Shown in pieces: positions 54,128 through 63,842 of a stretch of DNA of 64,000 bases. Made by a program: the position numbers and the translations under genes. The notes under the pieces are model-generated. The model saw nothing but the letters and a program-made list of their open reading frames with translations, searched no databases and was not told the DNA's origin. The DNA comes from Mesorhizobium sp. CAU 1732 (lineage in GTDB: Bacteria > Pseudomonadota > Alphaproteobacteria > Rhizobiales > Rhizobiaceae), in the NCBI RefSeq assembly GCF_039888675.1, contig NZ_JBDQQR010000003.1, forward strand, positions 1 through 64,000. The letters are read 5' to 3'. Each line of letters begins with the position of its first letter. The stretch's first letter is position 1.

Positions 54128-55348
54128 CTATCCCACGCTCTTCAGCCGCTTCCCTTCGGGATCGCGCTCGATGGTCGGCGCGATGTCCTTGGTCCAGGCA
54201 GACACGGCCGGGATGCGGCTACGGTCGACGCGGTAGGCGTATTTCTTCGCGACCTCCATCACCTCGTCCAGCAGGCCCTCCTCCAGCGTGATCGGATTGA
54301 GGCCGAGTTCGATGAACTGGTCGTTCTTCACCACGAGGTCGTTTTCAGCCGCTTCCTTGCGCGGATTGGGCAGGAACGCAACGCTGCCGCCCGCGATGCG
54401 GGCAACCATTTCGGCAAGGTCACGGACGCGGTGCGTCTCGGTCATCTGGTTGAAAATCTTCACCCGGTCGCCACGCGTCGGCGGCGACTTGAGCGCCAGT
54501 TCGATGCAGCGCACCGAATCCTGGATGTGGATGAATGCGCGCGTCTGGCCGCCGGTTCCGTGCACTGTCAGCGGGTAACCGATCGCCGCCTGAATGAGGA
54601 ACCGGTTCAGGACCGTGCCGTAGTCACCGTCGTAGTCGAACCGGTTGATGAGCTGCACATGCCGGCGCGTCTGTTCGGTATGGGTGCCCCAGACGATGCC
54701 CTGATGCAGGTCGGTGACCCGCAACCCGTCATTCTTGGCGTAGAACTGGAACAGCAACTGATCCAGGCACTTCGTCATGTGATAGATCGAGCCGGGATTG
54801 GACGGATAGAGAATATCCTGCTTGACCGTCTCGCCCGACATCACGTCGATGCCGACCGGCAAATAACCCTCAGGAATGGCCGCGCCGACGGTCGAGTAGC
54901 CGTAGACGCCCATCGTGCCGAGATGCACGAGATGCGCGTCCAGCCCCACCTCCACCATCGCGTTGAGCAGATTGTGGGTGCCGTTGACGTTGTTGTTGAC
55001 CGTGTAGTTCTTGTGCCGGTCGCTCTTCATCGAATAGGGCGCGGCGCGCTGCTCGGCGAAATGCACGATGGCGTCCGGCCGCTCGCTCGCAAGCCAGCTC
55101 TTCAGAATCTCGTAGTCGCGTGCGAGATCGATCAGGTGGAAATGAATGCGCCGTCCGGTCTCCTGATACCAGATGCGCGTGCGCTCCTGGATCGAATCCA
55201 TCGGCGTCAGCGATTGCACGCCGAGCTCTGTGTCGATCCACCGACGCGACAGATTGTCGAGGATATGAATCTCGTGACCCGCATCGGACAGATGGAGGCA
55301 TGTGGGCCAACCGATGAATCCGTCACCGCCAAGCACCGCAATCTTCAT
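54128..55348 (-). CDS. sqdB: UDP-sulfoquinovose synthase
   Basis: The 406-residue protein has the SDR fold with GGDGFIGWPTCLHLSDAGHE, the SqdB-specific DNLSRRWIDTELGVQSLTP opening, FAEQRAAPYSMKSDRHKNYT, the catalytic motif YHMTK and DLHQGIVWGTHTEQT. SqdB converts UDP-glucose and sulfite into UDP-sulfoquinovose, the head-group donor of the sulfolipid SQDG. It is first in the sqdBDC operon. All family motifs seen are intact. Sulfolipid is used by rhizobia to replace phospholipids under phosphate limitation, but no Pho box was seen. Confidence 0.95.
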   Translation of the reverse strand: MKIAVLGGDGFIGWPTCLHLSDAGHEIHILDNLSRRWIDTELGVQSLTPMDSIQERTRIWYQETGRRIHFHLIDLARDYEILKSWLASERPDAIVHFAEQRAAPYSMKSDRHKNYTVNNNVNGTHNLLNAMVEVGLDAHLVHLGTMGVYGYSTVGAAIPEGYLPVGIDVMSGETVKQDILYPSNPGSIYHMTKCLDQLLFQFYAKNDGLRVTDLHQGIVWGTHTEQTRRHVQLINRFDYDGDYGTVLNRFLIQAAIGYPLTVHGTGGQTRAFIHIQDSVRCIELALKSPPTRGDRVKIFNQMTETHRVRDLAEMVARIAGGSVAFLPNPRKEAAENDLVVKNDQFIELGLNPITLEEGLLDEVMEVAKKYAYRVDRSRIPAVSAWTKDIAPTIERDPEGKRLKSVG

Positions 55349-55590
55349 GGAATCAGTCCCTCATTGATCATGCTGCGGACATAGCAACGCCGCATGTCGA
55401 AAATGTATCCGCCCTGCGACGCGAAAAGAAGTATTTCATGCTACCGCAGCGCGCACATTGAGAACCGGGCGGAAACCCGGCGTGAACGGCTGGCGCCTCC
55501 TGACACCCTCCTGTCAGGATAGCTCCGGTAACGCGCTTGCCATGCATGCCGGCTCTTCCAATCGGCTCGGACTCTGCCCATATTCCGCCG

Positions 55591-58467
55591 ATGGCCAAAA
55601 CACCCGGAAAGAAGACCGCGTCTGCGGACGAGACCAGCCGTTTCGGCGCGCGGTCGCGCAAGAGTCCGTTGACGGACTATCTCGACGCATCCGAGCCGAT
55701 GCCCGGCGGCAGCGGCTTCGAGGAAGCGCCACAAGCGCCGTTTGAGGGTGCGCCGCTGACCGGCGTCATTTCCGGCTGGGCCGAGCAGATCGCGCGCGAG
55801 GCCGAGAAGCCTGCCGCAAAACCGTCGAAGAAGATTCCGGAGCGGTCGTCGGCCCCCACACGCTCGGGCCGCGGAACGTCGATGGGCGGCGCGGCCTCGC
55901 CGAAGGAACGCGCGGCGGCGGGTCTCAATCCGGTCGCCGGCATGGATGTCAGCCTCGAAGACGCTGCATCGCTGTCATCGTCGGGTGTGACCGCCACGGT
56001 TGCAGCGCTTTCCGCGCTGATCGAGAGCGGCAATCCGCTGCACAAGAATGGCGAGATGTGGGTGCCGCACCGTCCGGCGCGCCCCGACAAGTCCGAAGGC
56101 GGCATCGCCATCCGGATGGAGTCGGAGTTCGAACCGGCGGGCGACCAGCCGACCGCGATCGCCGATCTCGTGTCTGGCGTGAAAGAGCATGACCGCACGC
56201 AAGTCCTGCTCGGCGTTACGGGGTCGGGCAAAACCTACACCATGGCGCAGGTGATCAACGAAACGCAGCGCCCTGCGCTGATCCTCGCGCCCAACAAGAC
56301 GCTTGCTGCCCAGCTCTATGGCGAGTTCAAATCGTTCTTCCCGAACAACGCGGTCGAGTATTTCGTCTCCTATTACGACTACTACCAGCCGGAAGCCTAC
56401 GTCCCGCGCACCGACACGTTCATCGAGAAGGAATCCTCGATCAACGAACAGATCGACCGGATGCGCCACTCCGCGACCCGCTCCCTGCTCGAACGCGACG
56501 ACGTGATCATCGTGGCGTCGGTCTCGTGCATCTACGGTATCGGCTCGGTCGAGACCTATACGGCGATGACCTTCCAGATGGAGGTCGGCGACCGCCTCGA
56601 CCAGCGCCAGCTTCTGGCCGATCTGGTCGCCCAGCAATACAAGCGCCAGGACATCAATTTCGTGCGCGGCTCGTTTCGGGTGCGCGGCGACACGATCGAG
56701 ATTTTTCCGGCCCACCTTGAAGATCGCGCATGGCGCATTTCGATGTTCGGCGACGAGATCGAGACGATCGTCGAGTTCGATCCGCTGACGGGGCAAAAGA
56801 CCGGGGATCTGAAATCGGTCAAGATTTACGCCAATTCGCACTATGTGACGCCGCGCCCGACGCTCAACCAGGCGATCAAGTCGATCAAGGAGGAGCTGAA
56901 GCACCGCCTTGTCGAGCTGGAACATGCCGGCCGCCTGCTGGAGGCGCAGCGCCTCGAACAGCGCACGCGTTTCGATCTGGAAATGCTCGAAGCGACGGGT
57001 TCCTGCGCGGGCATCGAGAACTATTCGCGCTACCTGACAGGCCGCCGGCCGGGCGATCCGCCGCCGACGCTTTTCGAGTACATCCCCGACAATGCGCTGG
57101 TCTTCATCGATGAAAGCCACGTTACGGTTCCGCAGATCGGCGGCATGTATCGCGGCGACTTTCGGCGCAAGGCGACGCTGGCGGAATACGGATTCCGCCT
57201 CCCCTCCTGCATGGACAACCGGCCGCTGCGATTCGAGGAATGGGACGCGATGCGCCCGCTCACGGTGGCCGTCTCCGCGACCCCGTCGAAGTGGGAGATG
57301 GAGGAGGCCGGCGGCGTCTTCGCCGAGCAGGTCATTCGGCCGACCGGGCTGATCGATCCGCCCGTCGAGGTGCGGCCCGCCAAGAGCCAGGTCGACGACG
57401 TGCTGGGCGAAATCCGCGAGACGACCGCCAAGGGTTACCGCACGCTGTGCACCGTGCTGACCAAGCGCATGGCGGAAGACCTGACCGAATATCTGCACGA
57501 GCAGGGCGTGCGGGTGCGCTACATGCACTCCGACATCGACACGCTGGAGCGTATCGAAATCCTGCGCGATCTTCGCCTCGGCGCGTTCGACGTGCTTGTC
57601 GGCATCAACCTTCTGCGCGAGGGCCTCGACATCCCCGAATGCGGGTTCGTCGCCATTCTGGACGCGGACAAGGAGGGCTTTCTGCGCTCCGAAACCTCGC
57701 TGATCCAGACGATCGGCCGCGCGGCGCGAAACGTCGACGGCAAGGTCATCCTCTATGCCGACAACATCACCGGCTCGATGGAACGCGCGATGGCTGAAAC
57801 CAGCCGCCGGCGCGAAAAGCAGGAAGCCTACAACACCGAGCACGGCATCACGCCCGAAAGCATCAAGAAGAACATCGGCGACATCCTGTCGTCCGTCTAC
57901 GAGCGAGACCATGTCCGGCCCGACATCTCGAACGTCACGAAAGACGGGCAGATGGTCGGCGCCAATCTCAAGGCGCATCTGGAGCATCTCGACAAGGAAA
58001 TGCGCAACGCCGCCGCGGACCTGGATTTCGAACGGGCAGCCCGGCTGCGCGACGAGGTCAAGCGCCTGCGCGAGATGGAGCTGGCGATCTCCGACGATCC
58101 CCTCGCGCGCGAGGTCGAAATGCAGAGCCCCGCTTCCGGCCGCGAAAAGGGCAAGCACAACAAGGGCCGCGCCCGCCATCGCACCGTCGACGAGACCTCG
58201 CTCTTCGCCAAGCCGGCTCTCGACGAGATGGGCACGTCGGGCGACCATGCGGTTCCCGCCGGAGCGTCAAAATTCCGAAAGAACGATCTCGACGAGATGA
58301 CCGTGCGGCGCACTGAAAAGCCGCTCCCGGGCAAGGTGCCCGACAAGCCCGCGGACGATGCGAAAGCGGTCAAGCGAAACAAGGCGGGCGCGGGATCGTA
58401 CGAAGATCCTGCCGATGTCCGGAAGGAATCGCGTCGGTCGCGCAAGACCGGCAGGCCGGGACGGTAG
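55591..58467 (+). CDS. uvrB: Excinuclease ABC subunit B with N- and C-terminal extensions
   Basis: At 958 residues it is about 290 longer than typical UvrB. The helicase core begins near residue 177 ([11 protein letters not shown]) with Walker A GVTGSGKT (about 208-215), the beta-hairpin region [25 protein letters not shown] and the motif VI region [13 protein letters not shown] domain ([17 protein letters not shown]) for UvrC binding follows. About 170 N-terminal residues are low-complexity (Ser/Ala/Pro/Lys/Glu-rich), and a basic tail of about 125 residues follows the UVR domain. UvrB loads at DNA damage in nucleotide excision repair. ATG 55591 has no strong RBS; starts inside the extension are possible. 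Confidence 0.93.
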   Translation: MAKTPGKKTASADETSRFGARSRKSPLTDYLDASEPMPGGSGFEEAPQAPFEGAPLTGVISGWAEQIAREAEKPAAKPSKKIPERSSAPTRSGRGTSMGGAASPKERAAAGLNPVAGMDVSLEDAASLSSSGVTATVAALSALIESGNPLHKNGEMWVPHRPARPDKSEGGIAIRMESEFEPAGDQPTAIADLVSGVKEHDRTQVLLGVTGSGKTYTMAQVINETQRPALILAPNKTLAAQLYGEFKSFFPNNAVEYFVSYYDYYQPEAYVPRTDTFIEKESSINEQIDRMRHSATRSLLERDDVIIVASVSCIYGIGSVETYTAMTFQMEVGDRLDQRQLLADLVAQQYKRQDINFVRGSFRVRGDTIEIFPAHLEDRAWRISMFGDEIETIVEFDPLTGQKTGDLKSVKIYANSHYVTPRPTLNQAIKSIKEELKHRLVELEHAGRLLEAQRLEQRTRFDLEMLEATGSCAGIENYSRYLTGRRPGDPPPTLFEYIPDNALVFIDESHVTVPQIGGMYRGDFRRKATLAEYGFRLPSCMDNRPLRFEEWDAMRPLTVAVSATPSKWEMEEAGGVFAEQVIRPTGLIDPPVEVRPAKSQVDDVLGEIRETTAKGYRTLCTVLTKRMAEDLTEYLHEQGVRVRYMHSDIDTLERIEILRDLRLGAFDVLVGINLLREGLDIPECGFVAILDADKEGFLRSETSLIQTIGRAARNVDGKVILYADNITGSMERAMAETSRRREKQEAYNTEHGITPESIKKNIGDILSSVYERDHVRPDISNVTKDGQMVGANLKAHLEHLDKEMRNAAADLDFERAARLRDEVKRLREMELAISDDPLAREVEMQSPASGREKGKHNKGRARHRTVDETSLFAKPALDEMGTSGDHAVPAGASKFRKNDLDEMTVRRTEKPLPGKVPDKPADDAKAVKRNKAGAGSYEDPADVRKESRRSRKTGRPGR

Positions 58468-58489
58468 CGACCGGGAGAGCGGTCGTTTT
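58468..58489 (+). terminator. Terminator after uvrB
   Basis: CGACC-gggagagc-GGTCG is a five-base stem followed by TTTT. Confidence 0.65.
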
Positions 58490-58617
58490 CTGGGGTTTTG
58501 AACCCAGTTAACCATGCCTGCCTTGCGCTGAGGAAAAGCCGAACCATAGACCTTTAGGGGCGTTGTTGATGTGTCGTCCACAGTCCATCCTCCCATTGAA
58601 CGGTCCGGAATTCCCAT

Positions 58618-58857
58618 ATGCATCATGTCTCGATAGCGCTTGCGCTAGCGCTTTCGGTTGGGGTTGCAGTGGTGTCGCTCAGCGCGACACTCCCTCTTCC
58701 GCACACGGCCGAAGCTCGGCAGCCGGCGGATGAACTCGCTCGCGATAGCTGTATCGGCTACATCAGACTGCATGTGAGCCTGATGTCGACGGAGCAACTC
58801 GAACAGTTCCTGCAGCAGCACAGGTGCCGCATGGACGAGGATGATTCGGAACGCTGA
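58618..58857 (+). CDS. Small secreted hypothetical protein
   Basis: The frame encodes 79 residues: an N-terminal hydrophobic signal (ALALALSVGVAVVSLSA), then a short mature part with two cysteines (RDSCIGYIRLHVSLMSTEQL and FLQQHRCRMDEDD) that could form a disulfide. The upstream RBS is weak. The amphipathic and cysteine-containing mature part is unlike the low-complexity antisense frames nearby. No family was recognised. Confidence 0.5.
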   Translation: MHHVSIALALALSVGVAVVSLSATLPLPHTAEARQPADELARDSCIGYIRLHVSLMSTEQLEQFLQQHRCRMDEDDSER

Positions 58858-58936
58858 GATCAGGCAACCTCCGCTGCTGCCATACGTTAACAATCAGGCT
58901 GATAACCAGCCAGATCCAGCAGCACCGGAGACCGAA

Positions 58937-59560
58937 ATGGCAGCCAGCGCGCTCTCGGCTTTTGCGATCAATTGTACGCTCAAGTCCTCGTCAGACGACG
59001 AAACCTCTTCAACCGACAAGATGATCAACGATCTCCTCGAGCAGCTTGCCAAGCATGGCGTCAGCGGCTCGAGCGTTCGTGCCCTCGACCATGACATCAA
59101 GCCTGGCGTGTTGTCCGATATGGGTGACGGCGATGGCTGGCCTGCCATTCGCGACAGGATCGTGGCCGCCGACATCTTCGTCCTCGGCACGCCGATCTGG
59201 ATGGGACAGCCTTCGTCCGTCGCCAAACGGGTGCTCGAACGGCTCGACGCTTTCTTGTCGGAAACGGACGATGCGGATCGCATGCCTGCGGCAGGTAAGG
59301 TCGCGCTTGTGGCTGTCGTCGGCAACGAGGACGGCGCGCATCACTGCCACGCGGCGTGTTTTCAGGCGCTGTCTGATGTCGGGTTCACGATCCCCGCAAA
59401 TGCCGGCTGCTACTGGGTCGGCGAAGCCATGGGATCGACGGACTATAAGGACCTCAAGAGTATTCCCGAAAAGGTCGAGCAGACATTGACGATGGCGGCC
59501 TCGAATGCGGCTCACCTCGCCCGCATCCTCAAGGCCGACCGCTATCCCGGCGTTTCCTGA
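58937..59560 (+). CDS. Flavodoxin-like NAD(P)H-dependent oxidoreductase
   Basis: The 207-residue protein has the flavodoxin fold: FAINCTLKSSSDDETSSTDKM at the phosphate-binding loop, ADIFVLGTPIWMGQPSSVAK and LVAVVGNEDGAHHCHAACFQ. It resembles the NADPH-dependent FMN reductase/Wrb-like group. GGAG lies six bases before ATG 58937. It is monocistronic as far as visible. The electron acceptor is unknown. Confidence 0.82.
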   Translation: MAASALSAFAINCTLKSSSDDETSSTDKMINDLLEQLAKHGVSGSSVRALDHDIKPGVLSDMGDGDGWPAIRDRIVAADIFVLGTPIWMGQPSSVAKRVLERLDAFLSETDDADRMPAAGKVALVAVVGNEDGAHHCHAACFQALSDVGFTIPANAGCYWVGEAMGSTDYKDLKSIPEKVEQTLTMAASNAAHLARILKADRYPGVS

Positions 59561-59675
59561 GCGCGATGCCCCGCCTCAATCATTTCCTAACCATAGGTCG
59601 GGCTATCCACCGCCTCGCTTGTCCTGAGGGCCAACCACAGGTTGACCATGGCGGGTCGCAGCGCCATCTGTTGTG

Positions 59676-60017
59676 ATGATGAAGATGTCTTCGATCACCC
59701 TAGCAGTCGCAGCCTCGCTCCTTCTCGCTTCAGCATCGGACGGGAGCGCGATGTCGCTCACGAAAACCCCGGCACCCGAGGTTTCGATGCCTGTCGTGAT
59801 GGTGCAGGCTCAAGGCACGAACACTTACCGGAATCGCGATCGCGATCATTTCGAGCGGCCCCGCGAGCGCGTTCAGCAACGACGGCAATATGCCGATTGC
59901 CACCGCGATGTGCGCACCCATCGTATCAATGGAGATATGGTGACGCATCGCCATGTCGGAGATCGTTGCACCGTGCGGACAGTGAACCGATCAAGCCAGA
60001 CCATACCGCGCCAGTAA
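59676..60017 (+). CDS. Small secreted basic hypothetical protein
   Basis: The 113-residue product has a signal peptide (SITLAVAASLLLASASDG) and a strongly basic, Arg-rich mature part (YRNRDRDHFERPRERVQQRR), with two cysteines in CHRDVRTHRINGDMVTHRH and DRCTV. The start is unclear because several ATG codons are stacked; no RBS is obvious. No homologue was recognised. The signal peptide makes it a plausible periplasmic protein. Confidence 0.5.
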   Translation: MMKMSSITLAVAASLLLASASDGSAMSLTKTPAPEVSMPVVMVQAQGTNTYRNRDRDHFERPRERVQQRRQYADCHRDVRTHRINGDMVTHRHVGDRCTVRTVNRSSQTIPRQ

Positions 60018-60063
60018 TCAGCCGGCGCTCAAGCCGGGATTAATTTGGATAAGGGGACGGTTG

Positions 60064-60294
60064 TCAGACGTGGCACTCCGCCAGTCCGGCGCTGACCATG
60101 TTCAGAGGCAACCTGTTGCCGCGCTCATAGGCTGCGATGACGCGCTGGGCCACGGCCTTGCGCCGCGCTTTTTCGGAAAGGGTCACTCCGAGTTCCAGGC
60201 AGACAGCGTCCACCACGGATTCCATGCTGGCGATCTCGCTGGGAGCGAAAACCGACTGCGACTTCGGATTTCGGAAATACATGGCCGATGACAT
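60064..60294 (-). CDS. Small hypothetical protein
   Basis: The 76-residue product has a helical SPSEIASMESVVDAVCLELG-like region (APSEIASMESVVDAV, CLELGVTLSEKARRK) and an AQRVIAAYERGNRL helix. It opens at ATG 60294 with GGAG and AGGA upstream. It resembles small helical proteins that are common in Rhizobiales, but function is unknown. From 60295 to 60603 no further gene was seen. Confidence 0.6.
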   Translation of the reverse strand: MSSAMYFRNPKSQSVFAPSEIASMESVVDAVCLELGVTLSEKARRKAVAQRVIAAYERGNRLPLNMVSAGLAECHV

Positions 60295-60603
60295 AGTCCT
60301 GCTCCCTATTTCGAGCGGCATTCTTCGTACCGCCTACATTTTGGGTCTTTGCCCTTCGACTTTCAGCTTATGCCCAATATCGACTGCATCAAGGCCGCGA
60401 TCACGAGATTCAGGGTTGACGCAGCGTCAGTTACAATTCTTGATCGATTTTACCTCCTCAGGAGGCGGAAACCCCCATCTTTCCACGTCCTGGCCCCGCA
60501 ATCGGCCGTGCTATCCGCAATCTGCTGACGTTCATGACAAGATCCGGAACCCTAAAAGCATGCCGTCAGAACGCTCTCGGCGTACAAACCAAGCCGCCCA
60601 ACA

Positions 60604-60637
60604 ACAAAAAGGGCAGCGCGATTGCTCGCGCCACCCC
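60604..60637 (-). terminator. Terminator of the cold-shock gene
   Basis: On the minus strand GGGTGGCGCGA-gcaa-TCGCGCTGCCC is a stem with one internal mismatch pair, followed by TTTTTG. It lies 37 bases after the cspA stop. Confidence 0.85.
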
Positions 60638-60674
60638 TTCAATATTCAAGCGCCAGCGAACTGGCGAGCGGCAA

Positions 60675-60887
60675 TCAGCCTGCGGACAGGTTCACGGCCT
60701 TGGGGCCCTTGCCCATGCGGTCCGGCTCGACGTCGAAGGAAACCTTCTGGCCGTCGACGAGGGTGCGCATGCCAGACGCCTCGACAGCGGAAATGTGGAC
60801 GAAAACGTCCTTCGCGCCGCCATCAGGCGTGATGAAGCCGAAGCCCTTGGTTGCATTGAAGAATTTTACGGTGCCGGTCTGGGCCAT
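60675..60887 (-). CDS. cspA: Cold-shock protein (CspA family)
   Basis: The 70-residue protein has both RNA-binding motifs of the cold-shock domain ([19 protein letters not shown] with KGFGFI, and DVFVHISAV). AGGAG precedes the ATG. It is a single-stranded nucleic acid-binding RNA chaperone. The family has many paralogues in Rhizobiales, so the exact member is not determined. An upstream leader of unknown extent (60888 onward) may carry temperature-dependent structure. Confidence 0.93.
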   Translation of the reverse strand: MAQTGTVKFFNATKGFGFITPDGGAKDVFVHISAVEASGMRTLVDGQKVSFDVEPDRMGKGPKAVNLSAG

Positions 60888-61321
60888 TTGGGAAAAGCTC
60901 CTATTCCCTACTGTAAGCTGCGTCTGGGCAACATGCTCAGGATCGCGATCGTCGAGAGTTCACAATGTCGGGGAAAGGTCGTCCAACAACGGTCCAGTCT
61001 CCGGGTCAGCAAATGCCCGAACGTATGTATTGATTGCATGGAATTGCCTGCGACACAAGGCCTTGTTGCTATGGTCCAGATAGATGTAGCCGAAGCGGCC
61101 AGCAGGGATCGACGAGCATCAGATCTCGGGGCACTCCGGCCCTTTCAGACCAGCCAAGCCTGGCATCGACCGATCAGGCGATGCAACGCGGCGCGACAAT
61201 GCCCCCGCTTGGTGTATGATGATGGCTTGAGGGTTGTGTGTCCGCAGCGACCGCGCCTCGTCCATAGCTGGCCCGGCTGCTGGGGTGCATGACCATTCCC
61301 ACGAAAAGGGAGTTGCAGGTC
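60888..61321. other. Intergenic region between cspA and the DUF2189 gene
   Basis: This 434-base stretch contains the cspA leader on one side and the promoter of the DUF2189 gene on the other. No coding sequence with an acceptable RBS or recognisable protein was seen, and no clear repeat. Confidence 0.5.
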
Positions 61322-62140
61322 ATGACGAATTTCCACGTGATCGCAGGTGCCGACGGAGCACCCGCCCATCCCGATGTGCGTCACATTGAAATCGGCGATC
61401 TCTACGATTGCCTGCGCGCGGGTTACAGCGACTTTCTGGCGAAGCCGTCCCAGGTGATCTTCATCATCATCCTGTATCCGGTCATCGGTGTCGTGCTGGC
61501 GGCATGGACATCGGGCGCCAACGCCCTGCCCTTGCTGTTTCCGCTCGCGTCCGGTTTCGCATTGCTGGGACCTTTCGCGGCCATCGGCCTCTACGAGATC
61601 AGCCGTCGGCGCGAGCGCGGCATGGACACCTCATGGCGTCACGTCCTGGCGCTGAGACACTCCCCGGCACTGCCGTCGATCGCCGCCGTGGGCGCCTTGC
61701 TCGTTGCCGTATTCATAGCTTGGCTGCTTGTCGCGCAGGGTCTGCACACCTTGCTTTTCGGGCCCGAGATACCGCAATCGATCGCTGCACTTGCCGATCA
61801 GGTGTTTGGCACGCGCGAAGGCTGGCTTCTGATCGTCATCGGCAACGCGATCGGTTTGGTCTTCGCCGTCGTCGTCCTCACCGCCACGGTGATCGCCTTC
61901 CCGCTGCTCCTCGACCGCGATGTGGGGGCGTGGGCCGCGATGCAGACGTCGGCGCGCGCGGTGATGGAAAATCCCGTGACGATGGCCGTCTGGGGCTTGA
62001 TGGTCGCGGGCCTGCTGGCGATCGGCAGCCTCCCGCTCTTTGCCGGCCTCGTCGTCGTCTTTCCGGTCCTCGGCCACGCGACGTGGCATCTCTATCGAAA
62101 GGTGGTCGTGGACAGCGGTTCGCGGCGCACGCCGCATTAA
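61322..62140 (+). CDS. DUF2189 membrane protein
   Basis: The 272-residue protein has about six membrane helices. Motifs LYDCLRAGYSDFLAKPSQVIF, PLLFPLASGFALLGPFAAIG, GLYEISRRRERG and VFPVLGHATWHLYRKVV are those of the DUF2189 integral membrane family. ATG 61322 is preferred as AGGGAG lies about nine bases upstream; ATG 61289 would add 11 residues. Function is unknown. Confidence 0.87.
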   Translation: MTNFHVIAGADGAPAHPDVRHIEIGDLYDCLRAGYSDFLAKPSQVIFIIILYPVIGVVLAAWTSGANALPLLFPLASGFALLGPFAAIGLYEISRRRERGMDTSWRHVLALRHSPALPSIAAVGALLVAVFIAWLLVAQGLHTLLFGPEIPQSIAALADQVFGTREGWLLIVIGNAIGLVFAVVVLTATVIAFPLLLDRDVGAWAAMQTSARAVMENPVTMAVWGLMVAGLLAIGSLPLFAGLVVVFPVLGHATWHLYRKVVVDSGSRRTPH

Positions 62141-62237
62141 GGTTAAAGAAGCTTCAACTTTGACAGGGCCATGACGGAACGGTCATTGTCGAACTGCGGG
62201 TATCCTTTCATGGCGACTGGATTGGGCAGGATTCGAC

Positions 62238-63842
62238 ATGAGCGAGACGTACAACATCGCAGCCGGGTTTTACCGGTCCGTGCATGAACACGGCGAACGC
62301 ATCTGCTATGCCGACAGCGGCTCATCGCGCACCTACCGCGAGATGGGAACGCTGGCCGGTCGCCTCGCAACGCATCTTCTCAAGGCAGGCCGCCCAGGCC
62401 GAGTCGGCATTCTCGGCACGAGAAGCATGGAGGCCTATGCCGGCATCCTCGGCGCGGCGCTCGCAGGTGCGGCCTATGTGCCCATCAACCTGAAATGGCC
62501 GGAAGAGCGCATCGCCGCGCTGCTGCGCATGCTCGAACTCGATGCCCTGGTGGTCGATGAAAAAGGAGCGGCGCTGCTGACACCGGCCGTGCTCGATGCC
62601 GCACCCGCGGAAATCGTCATCGCGGACGCGGCGCGCCGGATCGAGCCACGGTTGGCGCAGACCGTCACCCGCCTCGGCGCGCTCGACTGCGAAGCGCTCA
62701 TTGAGCCGGTTTCGGTCGCATCCGACGACCTCGCCTACATCATGTTCACGTCTGGCACCACGGGCATGCCGAAGGGTGTCATGGTCTCCGCGGGCGCGGT
62801 TCACAGCTATCTGAAGCAGGCGCGCAAGTGGACCGGCTTCACGCCGGACGATCGCATCGCGGAGACATGCGACATCACCTTCGACCTGTCGGTGCACGAC
62901 CTTTTCCTTTGCGTCGAGGCAGGAGCGTCGCTTCACGTTCTCTCGGCGCTGGAGATGCTCGCGCCCGCGCGCTTCATCCGGTCCCGCGAGATCACGGCCT
63001 GGCTGTCCGTGCCGACACTCGCGGCGATGATGCAGAAGGGTGGCGCGCTCAAGCCGGGCATGTTCCCGAGCCTTCGCGTGTCCCAGTTCTGCGGGGAACC
63101 CCTGCCCGCAAGCATCGCCCGCGAATGGGCGGCTGCGACGCCCAACGGCGTGGTCGAGAACATCTATGGGCCGACGGAAGCGACGGTTGTCGTCACACGC
63201 CAGCGCGTTACCGATCCAATGGTGGTCACTGAAAGCCGGAACATCATGGCGCTCGGCGCGGCCTTCGACACGATCGATGTCGCGATCTTCGACACCGAAC
63301 AGGCGGTGGTTGCCGATGGCGAACCAGGCGAGATTGCGATTTCCGGTCCACAGCTCGCCGCCGGCTATCTGAACGCGCCCGAGCAGACTGCGGACCGCTT
63401 CCGCGATGTGAGGGGAAAGCGCTGGTATCTGACGGGCGATCTGGGCTTTCGTGATCGCGACGGTACGCTCCACCATCTCGGCCGCATCGACAATCAGATC
63501 AAGCTGAAGGGCAACCGCATCGAGCTCGAGGAAGTCGAGATGCATCTACGCCAGGCCGCGCAGTGCGACATGGTCGCGGTCGTGGCGTGGCCCGTCATCG
63601 ACGGGTCGGCACAGGGGCTGGTCGGCTTCTGCGTCAGCAGCTTTCAGCCCGACGTGGTGACGGAGACGCTTCTGAAAACCCTGCCGCGCTACATGGTGCC
63701 GGGCAGCATCCAGATCGTCGATACACTCCCGGTTAACGTCAACGGCAAGGTCGACCGGCGCGCGCTTGCGGACCGCCTGCAGGAAGGCGTACGGAAGACG
63801 ATCGAGACCCAGAAACCATCCTTTGCGGAGACAATCCAATGA
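62238..63842 (+). CDS. Amino acid adenylation enzyme (DltA-like stand-alone A-domain)
   Basis: A 534-residue stand-alone adenylating enzyme. Core motifs are visible in order: AYIMFTSGTTGMPKGVMVS (A3), FDLSVHDLFL (A4), VSQFCGEPLP, NIYGPTEATVVVT (A5), WYLTGDLGFRDRDG (A7), GRIDNQIKLKGNRIELEEVE (A8) and NGKVDRRAL (A10) with the catalytic lysine. FDLSVxDL with QFCGExLP follows the DltA pattern, where the cysteine in FCGE helps select D-alanine. It would activate an amino acid with ATP and load the carrier protein encoded directly downstream (ATGA overlap). An AGGA precedes the ATG. The amino acid used is uncertain. Confidence 0.85.
   Translation: MSETYNIAAGFYRSVHEHGERICYADSGSSRTYREMGTLAGRLATHLLKAGRPGRVGILGTRSMEAYAGILGAALAGAAYVPINLKWPEERIAALLRMLELDALVVDEKGAALLTPAVLDAAPAEIVIADAARRIEPRLAQTVTRLGALDCEALIEPVSVASDDLAYIMFTSGTTGMPKGVMVSAGAVHSYLKQARKWTGFTPDDRIAETCDITFDLSVHDLFLCVEAGASLHVLSALEMLAPARFIRSREITAWLSVPTLAAMMQKGGALKPGMFPSLRVSQFCGEPLPASIAREWAAATPNGVVENIYGPTEATVVVTRQRVTDPMVVTESRNIMALGAAFDTIDVAIFDTEQAVVADGEPGEIAISGPQLAAGYLNAPEQTADRFRDVRGKRWYLTGDLGFRDRDGTLHHLGRIDNQIKLKGNRIELEEVEMHLRQAAQCDMVAVVAWPVIDGSAQGLVGFCVSSFQPDVVTETLLKTLPRYMVPGSIQIVDTLPVNVNGKVDRRALADRLQEGVRKTIETQKPSFAETIQ

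Noticed and set aside
55975..58248. Minus-strand open frame of about 757 codons across uvrB
   Set aside because: It mirrors the third-codon-position bias of uvrB in GC-rich DNA and shows no motif; uvrB itself is certain.
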